Positions 1 through 11,044 are shown, counted from the first letter of the stretch. The stretch is DNA of 64,000 nt from Membranipora membranacea (GCA_914767715.1 OU612074.1:14124062-14188061), one strand, 5' to 3'. A program made the numbers and translations. The notes: a model not told the origin generated them from the sequence alone.

Positions 1-7
1 ACTTCAG

Positions 8-45
8 GGCCGTCAGGGATGGCGAGAGTCCGGGGGCTCAGACTA
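8..45 (+). repeat. End of a dispersed GTCTGAGC-type repeat (copy 1 of 5)
   Basis: A G-rich segment ends in GGGGGCTCAGAC followed by TA. The same terminus recurs at 32632, 37478, 44018 and 50986. The TA next to every terminus suggests a Tc1/mariner-type MITE (inference). Confidence 0.55.
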
Positions 46-140
46 TGACAAATACTAAGTCAGTAATACTAATCAGATAGAATAGCAACATGGAATTTCT
101 ATGACAAAAAATTTACAGTTTTGATTGTTTTGTTTTTTAG

Positions 141-3100
141 GTTCTGGGACTCATCTCAGCATCTTCTTGGCAGTCATGATGGTAAGTTCCTTTTGTTTAA
201 TGAGTTGTTTCAAATTTTGTTACTGGGGTTTGGTGCGATTTTTTCTCAACTTGATCCGGCTCTGTATGCCATGTCATTTCATGGAGTATCAGGGACCTCC
301 TTGGTAATGTGATAATATTTTAAAATTAGTTCATTCACTTGCAAACAAAGTTAAACGCACTTTATTCCGTTGTTGTTTACGCAACTCAAACCGGGTAACT
401 GTAAATTGCTGAACAGGCTGAACAGACTGAACAGCTGAACAGAATTTCTCAGACTACTATTCGTTTGATTCTTTACATGATTGGCTAATTTTGCATGAGC
501 ATGGACAATTCTTTATATTCTTCTCATTAAATTATTGATTTTAAGGTAATGTCAAAGACAAATTCGAATATCAACATATCATATACCGTTGGAAAGCTGC
601 CGAGCTACTGAAAATGAATACCTGAACAAAAACTTGATTCGATGACGTTGTGTCATTAAATGGAAGAAATGAGGCAGAAAACGCTGTTTTTGTCAAAGCA
701 GATGGAGGAGTCAAATTACATGCAAGAAATTTCAAAACAGGTGGAATGTATACTTAGAGATTGAGTTCATAGTAAAATTTGATTTTCTTTGATATACGAC
801 TAGTCTAAACTGACTTTTTACGTCACGCCATACAACACATTTTTTTTGGTGAAGCCGAGAAAAAATATGTGAAATTTCAATCATTAATTCAGAACAGATC
901 ATAGGCTCGAAACAAAATTAATTATGATTTTCTCTTAGAGTACACTTTAAATGTCATACATATTGACTTTAAACAAATTAGCTTGCATATTGCGAAAACA
1001 GTGGACTCTCGAATACACCTGATATTTTTCGCATTTTTTGCATAACAACAAATGTGCTGTCCAAATGACCATTATTGTGGCCAAACAAAGTTTTTTTGAA
1101 AGTTCTCACATACGAAGCCGCTTTTATTACCCATGGTGCACGCAGGAAATGCCAACAGATTTTTTCACTGCATCTTCGTTTTTCTTGAATTTAACGCAAA
1201 AGAATGGCCAAAAACACCTCAAAAGTCCCAAAAAATAGCTGTTTTTTGGCATTCTTTTGCGTTAATTTAAAAAAAAACGAAGATGCAGGGAAAAAATCTT
1301 TTGGCATTTCCTGTGTGCACCATGGCTAATGAAAGCGGCTTCGTATGTGAGAACTTTCAAAAAATCTTTGTTTAGCCACAATAATGGTCATTTGGACAGC
1401 ACATTTGATGTTATGCAAAAGTTGCAAAAAATATTAGCTGTATTCGAGAGTCTACTGTTTTTGCAAGATGCAAGCTAATTTGTTGAAAATTAATAGGTAT
1501 GGCATTTGAAGTGTACTCTAAAGGAAAATCATAATTAATTTTGTTTCGAGCCTATGATCTGTTCTGAATTAATGATTGAAATTTCACAGATTTTCATGGC
1601 TTCACAAAAAAAAATGCATTGTATGGCGTGACGTAAAAAGCCAGTTTAGACTAGTCATATATCAAAGAAAATAAAATTTTACGATGAATGCAATCTCTAA
1701 GTATGCATTCCACCTGGTTTGAAATTTCTTACATGTAATTTGACTCCCCCATCTGCTTTGACAAAAACAGCGTTTTCTGCCTCATTTCCTCCCTAAAATA
1801 ACACAACGTCATTGAATCAAGTTTTTGTTCAGGTATTCATTTTCAGTAGCTCGGCAGCTTTCCAACGGTATATGATATGTTGATATTCGGATCGGTCTTT
1901 GACATTACCTTAAGTTTGCATTCACCTTGGTTTCTTTCAATTTCGTTTTCAGTAATTTTTTCGGCATTACACTACTAGTGAATGGATAGAAAGTAGCCCC
2001 CCCCCCCTATAAACAGAGCTTTTTAAGACTGGCTAGATGGAAGGTTGAGCTGGATAATGTTTCTGGTATCCAATTTCCAGAACACCATCAGATTTTGTCA
2101 TAATTGGCACATTGATTGCTTCATTTGCTTGCCCTAAATTGGTTATATTAGGTGCCAACAGGAACTTAGTGACTCATCAAATCATTTGGTTAGGAGGAAT
2201 GTGTTTGAGAAGCGATAGTCAGCCCGAGAAATGATTCGAAATAATATTTTTAGTCTGAGAAATTCTGTTCAGCTGTTCAGTCCGTTCAGCCTGTTCAGCA
2301 ATTTACAGTTACCGACTCAAACCTTTATAAAGATTATTATCTGCTTCTTTATTAGGGGCCGTATGATGATATGCTGAAATGGCCCATGGAAGGTAAGATG
2401 ACCGTGTCCATTCTTAGCCAAAACAGAGGTGGAGGGGAGGCAGTGAAGCACTGCTTCAGAACTGATGCTGCGTCTCTCTCCTACCACAGGTATGGACGGT
2501 ACAGCCTTGATATGCAAATTGCATCACCGCGTAGGGCATGTGAGATTGATCCTTGGTATTTAAATATAACTCTAGCTTATGGTGACTGTGATGCTTACCA
2601 TTTTTTTTCTTTGTGTACTTGGACATTATTACAGAAATTGCCTCAAGTGGACCACAGGAATTTTCAACACAAGATTATACTTTTGCTTATCAATTTACTA
2701 GCTACTAGTGAAAAAACTGATTATAAAAAGTTAAATCAGTAATTTAGAATAAAATTTTGTTTGTTCTGATTTCTTGAAAGTATATAAATAATCTCATTAT
2801 TCCCTGTTGATTCACTTTGAGTTGTTTTTCCTGTAATTGAAGACCATCCAGTGAGATAAACCAGGCCAGCGGTAAACCTCGAGCTCTTGATCTGGCTCTA
2901 CTGAGACAGCCATCTGATTATCTTGTTGATGATACACTGTTCATCCAGGTCTTTGTGGAAGCTTTACGCTACCCAGGTAAGTATAAGCAGACCTCCAGGA
3001 GTAGGAGGTGGCTCAGTTGGTTAAGAGCGCCGTTTCATAGCATGCAATGTTGAAAGTCACTGCAGTCCATCGGTGTTAAGTTGGCCCCCAGGTGTGCTCT

Positions 3101-3535
3101 GAGCAGCCTGCAAACGGAGAGCAACCTGGCGCAGGTATTGCAGCTAAGCCCCTACAGCAACCCATGCTTCGGGATGCGGCATGTGATGCAAACATTTTCT
3201 TTTTTGTTTTTTTTAATTTGCTGAAAATAAGGGTCTTGGGCATTCCGTTATTGGTGTCGGGGAATATTTTTGGTTCCTTATTAAGTCAATTCTATGATTC
3301 ACAAAATCATTTTTCAGAGCTTACTAACTGAGACATATAGATGTTGAATACTTATCATCAGAATGGCCAGCGGGAAATTAATATTATAATATATTTTTAC
3401 TTACCATTTTTATTGCTATTGCACTACAACATTTTGCTCAAGATGATCGTCTTGTGTCTCTTATTTCACATTGGATATGATTTGCTCATGTGAACTTTTT
3501 CTATTATTCATTCAGAACAATGCACAGAAAATTAG
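141..3535 (+). CDS. TRAF-family protein, 3' exons (partial, MATH/TRAF-C domain)
   Basis: This is the C-terminal half of a MATH (TRAF-C) domain, which binds receptor tails and trimerises. Exons are 141-181, 2356-2489 and 2843-2977, all with AG acceptors and GT donors. Key stretches are THLSIFLAVM, KHCFRTDAASLSYHR and EINQASGKPRALDL; this last is the family's 'RP..EMNIASG' region. The first two exons have the same lengths (41 and 134 nt) and phases as exons 5 and 6 of the complete TRAF gene at 41-45 kb, so the two are paralogues. RING, zinc fingers and the first MATH exon lie upstream of the window. The end is uncertain: a consensus donor at 2978 could join a short exon at 3516-3535 (six codons, TAG), or translation could read through into a SINE and stop near 3052. 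The intron at 182-2355 carries a foldback element. Confidence 0.85.
393..2314. mobile_element. Non-autonomous foldback/MULE-like element with 9-bp target duplication
   Basis: Both ends are flanked by the direct repeat ACTCAAACC (384-392 and 2315-2323). The termini are inverted: GGTAACTGTAAATTGCTG at the left and its complement at the right. Just inside each end lie four near-tandem CTGAACAG motifs, possible transposase-binding sites. Inside these is a second, larger inverted repeat: 541-1212 pairs with about 1243-1912, leaving only about 30 bases at the centre. No coding capacity is visible. A 9-bp duplication with long inverted ends is typical of Mutator/MULE elements; assignment to that group is inference. 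The element sits in an intron of the first TRAF gene. Confidence 0.85.
2999..3195 (+). repeat. tRNA-derived SINE, diverged copy (B box lost)
   Basis: It begins GAGTAGGAGGTGGCTCAG and carries a tRNA-like A box (TGGCTCAGTTGGTTAAGAGCG). The body (CCCCCAGGTGTGCTC, GGCGCAGG, ATTGCAGC) matches the copy at 37032. The segment holding the B box in that copy is deleted here. It lies 21 bases downstream of the donor of a TRAF exon. Confidence 0.75.
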
Positions 3536-3776
3536 GACTTGGTATTCTCCCAACAGCAGATGAAGGAATCTCTAAGTGAAGACATCCATGACCACTTCAA
3601 TCAGCCAGCTAAAAACAACAAGTTGGCAGTATTATGATTTACAGTTTCTTACAAATTGCATACTCTGACCTTAGAGAAGTATGAAATGGTAGCAAAGTTG
3701 TAACATTGGTAGTATTAATGCCGATAAAACATAGCTTAAAATAGCAAAATAGTGCAAACTTTTTTCTGATTGAAGA
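3196..3776. other. Intergenic, apart from a possible TRAF terminal exon
   Basis: Apart from the possible six-codon exon at 3516-3535 I see no gene or repeat here; the sequence is AT-rich with stops in all frames. Confidence 0.4.
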
Positions 3777-5100
3777 TCATTAGTAGATTTTTTGATTTTA
3801 TTATCAAAAGATTTGTGATGTAGATTTCAAAAAGGACAATAACACTCTTTGAAACATGATGATTTCTTTTAAGATCTCTTTTGATTGAATTGTGATGTGA
3901 CTCAATATGGTTATTGGTATTGTTTCCAGTGGTATGTAGATCAACGCTATCTTTAAAAACGAACCACTCTTTGATATCCTTATCCCAATTTTTCTCATAA
4001 TATTAAATGAAGGTTTGTGAGGCAACATTTTTTAGCTGGTGGAAATATGAATCATACTCCTGGACCTAACTAAAGCGCGAATTAGTGACAGCACTGTTTC
4101 TTTTTTTGTGAGAAGAGCCTGTGATCAGGCACCTTAGTTTTTCTTTAAAATATTTCATGACATGGAAATAACATAGAATAATACTACTCTGAGGAAAATT
4201 CTTTTTTAATGCATTTATACACTTCATGTCTTTGTCTAACATAAATATATCAACGTCTAGCCTGTTTGATAGTTTGAGTGTTTTACGGAAAGACCCAATG
4301 CACAAGCTAAGAATTGGTTGGCTTTCATTTTGTATGTATGCATATCCTATAGGATGTCCTTTGTTTTCGCCATCAGCAACTAAGAATGTCAACAGGTTAT
4401 ATTTTTCAACATTTACATTGTAAGTTACATCTACAAATATCATGTGCCCAAACTGTTCCAAAACACTTTGCATCTTATGGTATTGAAAGTATTCTCCAGC
4501 AAGTTGATCACTTCCATCAAGGGCCAATAATTCAACAACAAAATTTTTGTCCTGGTTTTGGATTTGAATTATCGATTTTTGGAGGTCTTCGATGGATGGT
4601 CCACATTGGTGTCACTCCCTGGCAATCAAATTCTGCATCTTTTGTTGTTACAGGTTTCCCAAATTTTTCTCTTGCTATGCGTGTTATTTTCTTGGACTGG
4701 ACTGCACATCTTCTTTAAGAAGAGGCCTCAAAACATTAATTTCATTGCTAGTTAATTTTCGTTTTGCAGCAGTACATGCCATTTAGTCCTGATTACATTC
4801 ATGGTTATGGATTGGTTATGGTTGTTTGACCACATGTATATTTTTCTTTTTATCGTATCCCAATCGCAGCACAAATGGGCAATCTATTTTGCTGGTTTTC
4901 GTAACGCTGATGCCTTTACCCTTTGGCTTTGATTTAGGTCCAAATTGACATGCAAATTTAACTCGATCATAAGGCCGCAAAATATCATCATAATTTCTTT
5001 TCAATTTGTGTGCATCATTGACAACTAAATGTACATTTTCATTATCTTAATATGCTTTTTTTCGCTGCAAAAATTCAGCAAAACAAGTAAACTACATACC
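3777..5100 (-). pseudogene. Decayed MULE transposase / ZSWIM-like gene
   Basis: Read on the minus strand, the N-terminal part (about 5100-4816) has a FAR1/ZSWIM3-like segment with HLVVNDAHKLK, VKFACQFG and DCPFVLRLGYDKKKN. Next comes a linker (KRKLTSNEINVLRPLL) and then the DDE transposase core at 4527-4066: MIFVDVTYNVN, LLTFLVADGENKGHPIGYAY, FMLDKDMK and ILCYFHVMKYFKEKL. After a frameshift the core continues at about 3960-3777 with TNNHIESHHNSIKRDLK, which holds the expected acidic residue. At least two frame changes break it, and no SWIM zinc finger is visible. Known members are Mutator-type transposases and their domesticated ZSWIM relatives. A short intron (about 5065-5099) may lie just upstream. 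It could be an old ZSWIM gene rather than a transposon; the breaks fit either. Confidence 0.75.
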
Positions 5101-5497
5101 TTCACAGAACCAATACTCAACATCTCGTAATTCAGCCTCGTTAGAATCTTATGTATCCGTATCCGTGTTCATCTCCCCAGCTCTACCTCCTCCACTGAGA
5201 GTACATCTGACAGGCATCTGAAATAAAATCCTTTTACTTTACAATGTGGTACTAAGGTAGGAGATAATAAAGGGCATAGAGATCCTGTCACAACGCAAAA
5301 CAAACCTAGAATGAAATCAAGCAACAAAAGAGTCGAACGCAGCACTGATGCGATGACAGGTATGAGCAGTCAATAATCATAACATAACATAACATCTTTG
5401 TACATAACAGTTGCACCACTGGTGCCATCTCATCACAAACAAGAATAATGAGATAGCTAAAATCCTTATGTACCTGTATCAAAGATCTGTTTTGGCG
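5101..5497 (-). other. Possible exon remnants between the MULE relic and the S/T-rich exons
   Basis: On the minus strand a segment starts after an AG acceptor near 5220 and encodes LSDVLSVEEVELG before a stop. Another frame gives NEAELRDVEYWFCEG up to a GT donor near 5099. These acidic stretches may be the broken N-terminus of the MULE/ZSWIM gene. The rest shows nothing I recognise. Confidence 0.3.
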
Positions 5498-6231
5498 TCA
5501 TATCCTTCTTTCCGTGCCGTTCCTCCGTTGGCTTACAGGCTTTCCCACTGGAGCAGTCACAGATGACATGTCCTAAAACATATATTTCATTATTATAATG
5601 TGTCATATATATATATTAACTGAGATGTCGGATACTGTTATCATTATTATAAATCAGCTTATTGGGGTGGTCCAATGTGGCTAAAACCATCATCAATACA
5701 TGATCAAGGTTAAAGGAAGAACTAACTCACAGGCTGAATGGGTTGGAAACCTTTTTGTAAACAACACAACCCCAAAAAAACTCACCTGATTGTTGACAGG
5801 ACTTGTATCAGCAGGTACACTGTATCTGTTACTACATGAGAATGAACTGGTTGGTGACTTTGTAGTCAAGTCTCTATGATGCTGAAAGGAAGAATATTTT
5901 CTTGGTTGGTTTCAGCTAAAAAATGACTTCCATCATACAAACTTAAGCAAACACCTTCACGTACATCTCACACAGTGGTGTAAATGGTAGCATATTATTA
6001 TAAGCTAAACAAATCTGTATTTAGGTGAGGTGAGAGAGGAAAATTTGGTGTAACAGTATTAGGAGTAATAAAAAACCATCATCACGAATCTTACTTTATA
6101 CTTACTCTTCGTACTTTCTTAAGTGAGTGCGGGGCTACTGTTGGTGTAAGAGACAAAGTGACGCGAGGTGCTCCGATGGAACTCACAACAGAGGTTGAGG
6201 GTGTCGGTAGTAATGCAGTTCCTCTAAATCT
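5498..6231 (-). CDS. Three in-phase exons of an unknown Ser/Thr/Pro-rich protein (3' end)
   Basis: On the minus strand three open segments, each with an AG acceptor and the first two with a GT donor, are all in phase 0: 6231-6106 (42 codons, with LLPTPSTSVVSS and TLSLTPTVAPHS), 5881-5786 (32 codons, with TTKSPTSSFSCSN) and 5572-5498 (24 codons plus TGA, with VTAPVGKPVSQRRNG). Joined, they give a low-complexity tail rich in Ser, Thr, Pro and Arg with no domain I recognise. The shared phase and composition argue for a real 3' gene end, possibly alternatively spliced. Upstream exons were not found. It lies just upstream of the MULE/ZSWIM relic on the same strand and might have been part of it. 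Confidence 0.4.
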
Positions 6232-6289
6232 CTGAAGAAAAAAATTTGAGAAAAACATAACAGGCCAGAAGCAAACAAGCCATGTCATC

Positions 6290-7097
6290 CCATGATTTCA
6301 TCCGCAATCACACACTCCATCCAAATATCAGTGAACCAAAAATTTTCAAAGATGTAGAACATTATGGACACCAGGAATAATGGACAAGTCACGTTAGAGT
6401 ATTTCTGATCAAAAAGTTCATAGTCATCTTCTCATACAAAAAGAGCAGACAACTCCCTGATGTGAAGCATCAGTTTGCACAGCCTCGAATATCATAAAGG
6501 AAGATGAATTCACCATTATGATTGAAATAGACATGTCTGGTTGCTTGGTTGCTTATGGATTTTCTTTCATAAGAGTAAGAAAAAGATCTATGATAGGAGC
6601 CACAGTAATAACGTAAAAGTTGCTTCATAAAATATATCTGGTCACACATCAACAAACCCGAAAACTCAGATAGAAAAATTATCATGTCATATAGAGAGAA
6701 CAAACGACTCCGTATACTTATATCATACACACACATATATATGTGTATATATAATAGCACATACATATATCGTAAAATAGGATAGTTCAATCACAATAAC
6801 CTCTTCCACTCCCTACTGATATAACTAAACTTCCCTATAACACAACCCTTGACTCACAAAACTGACATTACTGAATTTCTTTCAAAAGCTAGATCCCAAT
6901 AAAAAATCAGCACCTTTTTTTCGCCAGTATTCTAGTCTCCAGTATTCTAGCCACTATTTCGCAAGATAACTGTCACACGGTGATAGAACAGAAATGTCAG
7001 AGCACAAGAGCAATCTGTTTAACTCTGCCACGTTGCTATTGAACCTAACTAGCTGAGCAGCAGAGAGTGAGTACCAACAGTTAGAAAACAATTTCTA
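6290..7097. other. Spacer, no gene recognised
   Basis: AT-rich sequence. It contains a CA/TA simple repeat at about 6725-6755. The open frames present look accidental. Confidence 0.4.
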
Positions 7098-7390
7098 CTA
7101 CCTCCTAAACAACATACTAATGCAGAGCTGTGTCCCTGCAGGCATAAGAGCATTTAGAGCGCGTAACTTGTTGTAGAGTGCATAAACTGAGACGCCTTTT
7201 GCTAGGTCGTTAGTTCCTACATGTGCAACAACCAATTTGTGACGCGCCTCTACATGCTCCTCTACCCACTGAAACACAGAGTCCACACGTTTCCCAGGCA
7301 GGAAGACAACCTCAAGATCACACCTACCATTGCCCACATACTTAAATAACGAATCCCCAACAACGTGCACTGCAGACTCACTGCCACTAA
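7098..7390 (-). pseudogene. SGNH/GDSL hydrolase-like fragment, copy 1
   Basis: The minus-strand reading has the block I serine motif VVGDSLFKYV and the block III motif VVAHVGTNDLAKG, followed by YNKLRALN and LCISMLFRR, then a stop. These are hallmarks of SGNH hydrolase-type domains. An AG acceptor near 7390 suggests a spliced exon. The domain ends before the C-terminal Asp-x-x-His block, so it is truncated or continues in another exon. Such domains occur as stand-alone genes and inside LINE ORF1 proteins of other animals; which one this is cannot be decided. A second, broken copy lies just upstream on the same strand. Confidence 0.6.
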
Positions 7391-7927
7391 AAACAGGTCC
7401 TCATGTCATACCAATGAAATGAATAGCCTGTAGTGAAAACTTCTGAGATTACATACTCATAAAATACAATAGGTCTGGTCTGGTCACTCAGCAAAGATCA
7501 AACCAAGCTGGTATACATAATATTATAATCAACTCTGCTGAATGCCAAATGTTATCCCTTACCTTTAGAAATTCAAGCGGGTACCAAAAGCTGATCAACA
7601 TTGGATTAATTTGAACTCAGTTTCCACCTTTTTTCATATTTTCCAGCTGTCAGGCTCACATCCTGTAGGTTTAAGATTCTTGGCATTTTTACTTGGCTAT
7701 GTAACACCACATCTTGTGAAAGTGACCAAAACAAGGTAGTTACATCCCGGCGCAAATAACCCTCTCTGTTAATTTTGCATCCGTTGTGACCTACATAATT
7801 GAAAGACCTTCTCTGATAGGTTGAGACTAGGAATCTCATGTGAAAATTGAGCAAAGTGACCACCAGCAATGCATAGCCTTCATGGAGTCATCTAAAAGAG
7901 ACAAAAAGCAGATTTACTCCATATAGC

Positions 7928-8075
7928 ATGGCATTTAGGGCACAGAAACTGCCAACAACTGATGCACCTTTGCTAGTGAGGTTGTTTGTTCCAACATGTG
8001 CTAAAACAAATTTATGCCATTCCCCGAAGTTCTCCTACAGCTTACAACATCTCACAAAAGACTCAATCTTCATAA
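7928..8075 (-). pseudogene. SGNH/GDSL hydrolase-like fragment, copy 2 (broken)
   Basis: Minus-strand reading gives KIESFVRCC, a stop codon, then ENFGEWHKFVLAHVGTNNL and SFCALNA. This aligns with the RVDSVFQWV ... HKLVVAHVGTNDLAKG ... LRALN part of copy 1. The stop and the Asp-to-Asn change in the GTND motif mark it as a dead paralogue. The serine block was not seen. Confidence 0.5.
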
Positions 8076-9515
8076 TGGAGATCCAAAAATCGAAACAAGA
8101 ATTACTGGTATACATCGGATTATTCTCGAGTAACCTAAATCAAGGAGCAGCTAGCTATACACCATCACCAGGCTTAGGGAAGTTGGCGTCTCCACATCCA
8201 GTCTGATCACATTCTATAGATCGAGGATTCTGTCAGTGAACTCAAACTCGGCTCCAAGTGGTTTCCATACTTGTCAAAAGGGGACAAGGAGAAGGGCTTG
8301 AGAAATTATGCCTTAAGTGTTGTCCGTAAATCTTGCCATATGTAGAATGTCATGATGAGCGGCTTGCGGCATTGAATTTAACAGAACATTTGATGCCCCA
8401 ACTATTGTATTGTATTGTATGTGTATTTTGACCCATCTATCATTGCAATAACCATCACATTAGGCTTATGAGCTGTTGTGTCTCATAAGAAACTGATAAA
8501 GCTGTTCTTTCTCTTCTCATTCCTACACTTTTCAGCTCTATTAATCATAGGTCTGCAAGAGGATGTTCTACAAGTGTTGAATCTTATACGACTAAAAAAT
8601 CGATGGCTCGGATTGTTGCTAATCTTTTTAAAATAATTTTGTGACATAGAAAATAAAAATTCATTGACAGAAGTCAAGTTTAGAAGTGATAACCGTTCTT
8701 CATAACATTCAATATCAGTATAAATAATCTTAGTGGCTGTCTTTTGGCAGTGTTCGAGAATAAACTATGTCCATAATGTAACAGAGCACACCAGCCATCC
8801 ATTTCACCATTACCTGCATTCAAACCCTGTCACATCACAAAACCCCGGCCCTCCCTTAATTCAACACAGCTCTTTGCGGAAAAAGCCTTTTTTATAAATA
8901 CACCTAACTACATCAATACCTTTTTTCTTATTGTTTCTTTTTTTGTTGTTTACAAATACAATGGTCATATTTGCTCCTTAAATTGATCGGTGTTAAATAT
9001 CATATATCAAAATTTCAAACTATAAAAACCAAGAAGCATAGAAAAAGATATTACAGCAATCGGATAGCCTTGCCCCAGTAATTTCACCTGCAATAACACG
9101 CAAAAAATATATATGCTACTCAATGCTAATGTAAAAGTTAATATGTTTAGAGAATTATGAAAAGTCATCAAAAAGTTAGGACTCAGATTTTGTTTTGACT
9201 TTTGAGCTGCTGAAAATATCTTAAGATAACCAAAATACACAATGCTGCTATGTTATAGACAGCAAAATGTGTGGTGTATTCTCACTATGTATATTTTATC
9301 ACAAAAACGATACTGTATGTCCACCATAAAATCAATGAAGAGGTTCATTGATCAAGAGTCAACAAAATAGCAGCTATTACCAAAGTGAAACTGATACATG
9401 TGTGTAACTAGCCTAGGCTAACTCTCTTGTATAGGGGTTTGTAACCCCACCCTAATCAGCCTCCCAAGGCTGTGTAAATATTCCTCACTTTACCTTTAAC
9501 TATAAATACCTTCAA
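8076..9515. other. Spacer, no gene recognised
   Basis: No domain-bearing frame or clear repeat was found in this AT-rich stretch. Confidence 0.4.
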
Positions 9516-9720
9516 GGGTTGGTTCGGTCATTTTCATATATGGGTGTGATTGGTTGGATCATTTTACGTAGGTGTCTGATTGGTTGGGTCATTTTGATAT
9601 ATAGGTGTGATTGGTTGGATCATTTTATGTAGGTGTCTGATTGGTTGGGTCATTTTCATGTAGGTGTCTGATTGGTTGGGTCATTTTCATGTATGTGTCT
9701 GATTGGTTGGGTCATTTTCA
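9516..9720 (+). repeat. Minisatellite, about 31-bp unit, six to seven copies
   Basis: Tandem units follow the pattern TGTCTGATTGGTTGGGTCAT plus a short variable tail such as TTTCATGTAGG. The last units are nearly identical; the first ones have drifted (GTGTGATTGGTTGGATCATT). Confidence 0.9.
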
Positions 9721-9942
9721 TTTCCAGTTATAGACTGATTTAATCTCCTTGCACCATTTTATATATGTCAAGGTCAACTTCAGGTTGTTTTCATCAGGTC
9801 ATTTTCATTCTGAGTCATTTTCGATGTTTTCCTTTGCAATCATAAATTAGTCAAGAATATTGGCAATCACCCATGATCAACTATCTCAGTAGTTGAAGCT
9901 GTTTATTCACTTTCAGGGAATTATTTTGAAATCTAAACCATA

Positions 9943-10252
9943 ATGGATCAACAGCAGAGAGGAATTATCCAGAAAAACTATGTTGCTCTTGTTAGAGACT
10001 TTGGAATACTCTGAAGACTTTCTAAGCTACTTTGTTGTGCCTCAGTCAGAGAGTCATGACAGAGACAATCAATGATTGAGGAGATTATGGTGAGTAAACA
10101 AACTGAAACTGATAATCCAGAAGTGAGGTTTGCTCCTTGATCCAGTTGACTTAAATGAAGGAGTTTACTGTGAGAGGACAGCTTTTCTTTCAGTTTCATG
10201 AGGTCAATGAGAAGATCTCCCAGACCAGCCTTACCGTTCCCTATTTGTCATG
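9943..10252 (+). pseudogene. CARD-like death-fold segment with frameshifts
   Basis: Starting at an ATG, frame 1 reads MDQQQRGIIQKNYVALVRD, like the first helix of a CARD. A frame change then gives LEYSEDFLSYF, another gives SQRVMTETI, another MIEEIM, and near the end QFHEVNEKISQTSL resembles helix 6 ('FhevLektGqtsLa'). The fragments are in the right order and spacing for one CARD of about 90-100 residues but need at least three frame changes. CARDs recruit initiator caspases, and a caspase locus follows on the same strand. It may be a dead CARD exon of that gene or of a neighbour, or a region of sequencing indels. Confidence 0.45.
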
Positions 10253-10568
10253 AGGGGAGAACCAAATATGGCACTGCTGCGATGAGCGTTACTTTCCTCC
10301 GGGTGCCTATTATCCAGTGGCAGATTTCAGCTAGAGGGACTCTTTTTCTCGCTGTCAGCAACCTTTGTGGTGGGGTTGGGGGTCAGTCTGGTGGTGTGCA
10401 TGAGAAATGGGCTGCCGATAGCCAATCATCTCTAATAAATGCCTATCCTATCTACATACTCCACCGTTGCATAGAATCACATATATTTGGCCCTGGCCTG
10501 GTGACCGTGACATTGTCATTGAATGAGGTAGTCATAGTTCTGTGGGATATTCAATCTGTGAACACAAT

Positions 10569-10726
10569 TCTACTCCAAAACCTGGGACCAACTTTTTTGG
10601 CAATGTTTGACTGCCCCCCCCCTTTTGAGTTTTTGTTGTTTTGTAACCTTTAAACAACAAAACAACAACAATTTCAAGGGGGGGCAGTCAAACATTGCCA
10701 AAGTTGGTCCCAGATTTTGGTGTAGA
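10569..10726. mobile_element. MITE-like inverted repeat (TCTACTCCAAAACC family)
   Basis: The left arm runs from TCTACTCCAAAACCTGGGAC through GGCAATGTTTGACTGCCCCC; the right arm is its complement, ending in GGTGTAGA. Arms are about 50 nt around a short AC-rich centre. A shorter relative lies at 39787-39853. Confidence 0.75.
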
Positions 10727-10792
10727 CCTGTGGGCTGGAAACTAAGGTCTTCTACTAAGGTTTGTCTATCGTGAATATTATTTCTATTTTAG

Positions 10793-10850
10793 TCAAAGAC
10801 TACTGGGAAGAAGATGAACATACACAACTGAATCACAGTACAGAAGAAAG
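10793..10850 (+). CDS. Possible exon upstream of the caspase (unplaced)
   Basis: A 58-base segment has an AG acceptor and GT donor and is open in one frame with YWEEDEHTQLNHSTEER. It lies on the caspase strand, but its 3' phase (2) does not join directly to the next exon (phase 0), so an intermediate exon would be needed. Confidence 0.3.
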
Positions 10851-11044
10851 GTACACACACATTCAACATATTATATGATGCCCTGGTGAGACCTTTTCTG
10901 TTACTTGTTGTTTTTGGAGAGATAATTGCAACTTCATTGATTTGAAGGTTATTGCAATGCGGCTTGCTTTAGTCAGTTTTCACTTTCCTGGTCAGCTAGG
11001 GTGAATAGCTCGCAACAGCCAAATCAGGTAGTACTAGACAAAAA

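Noticed and set aside
1038-1238. Open frame in the 1-kb region
   Set aside because: It lies entirely in one arm of the foldback element and has no domain.
4226-4755. Plus-strand frames at 4.2-4.8 kb
   Set aside because: They are antisense to the MULE/ZSWIM relic and have no independent support.
10198-10653. 151-codon plus-strand frame
   Set aside because: It overlaps the CARD relic in another frame and runs into a MITE; no domain recognised.
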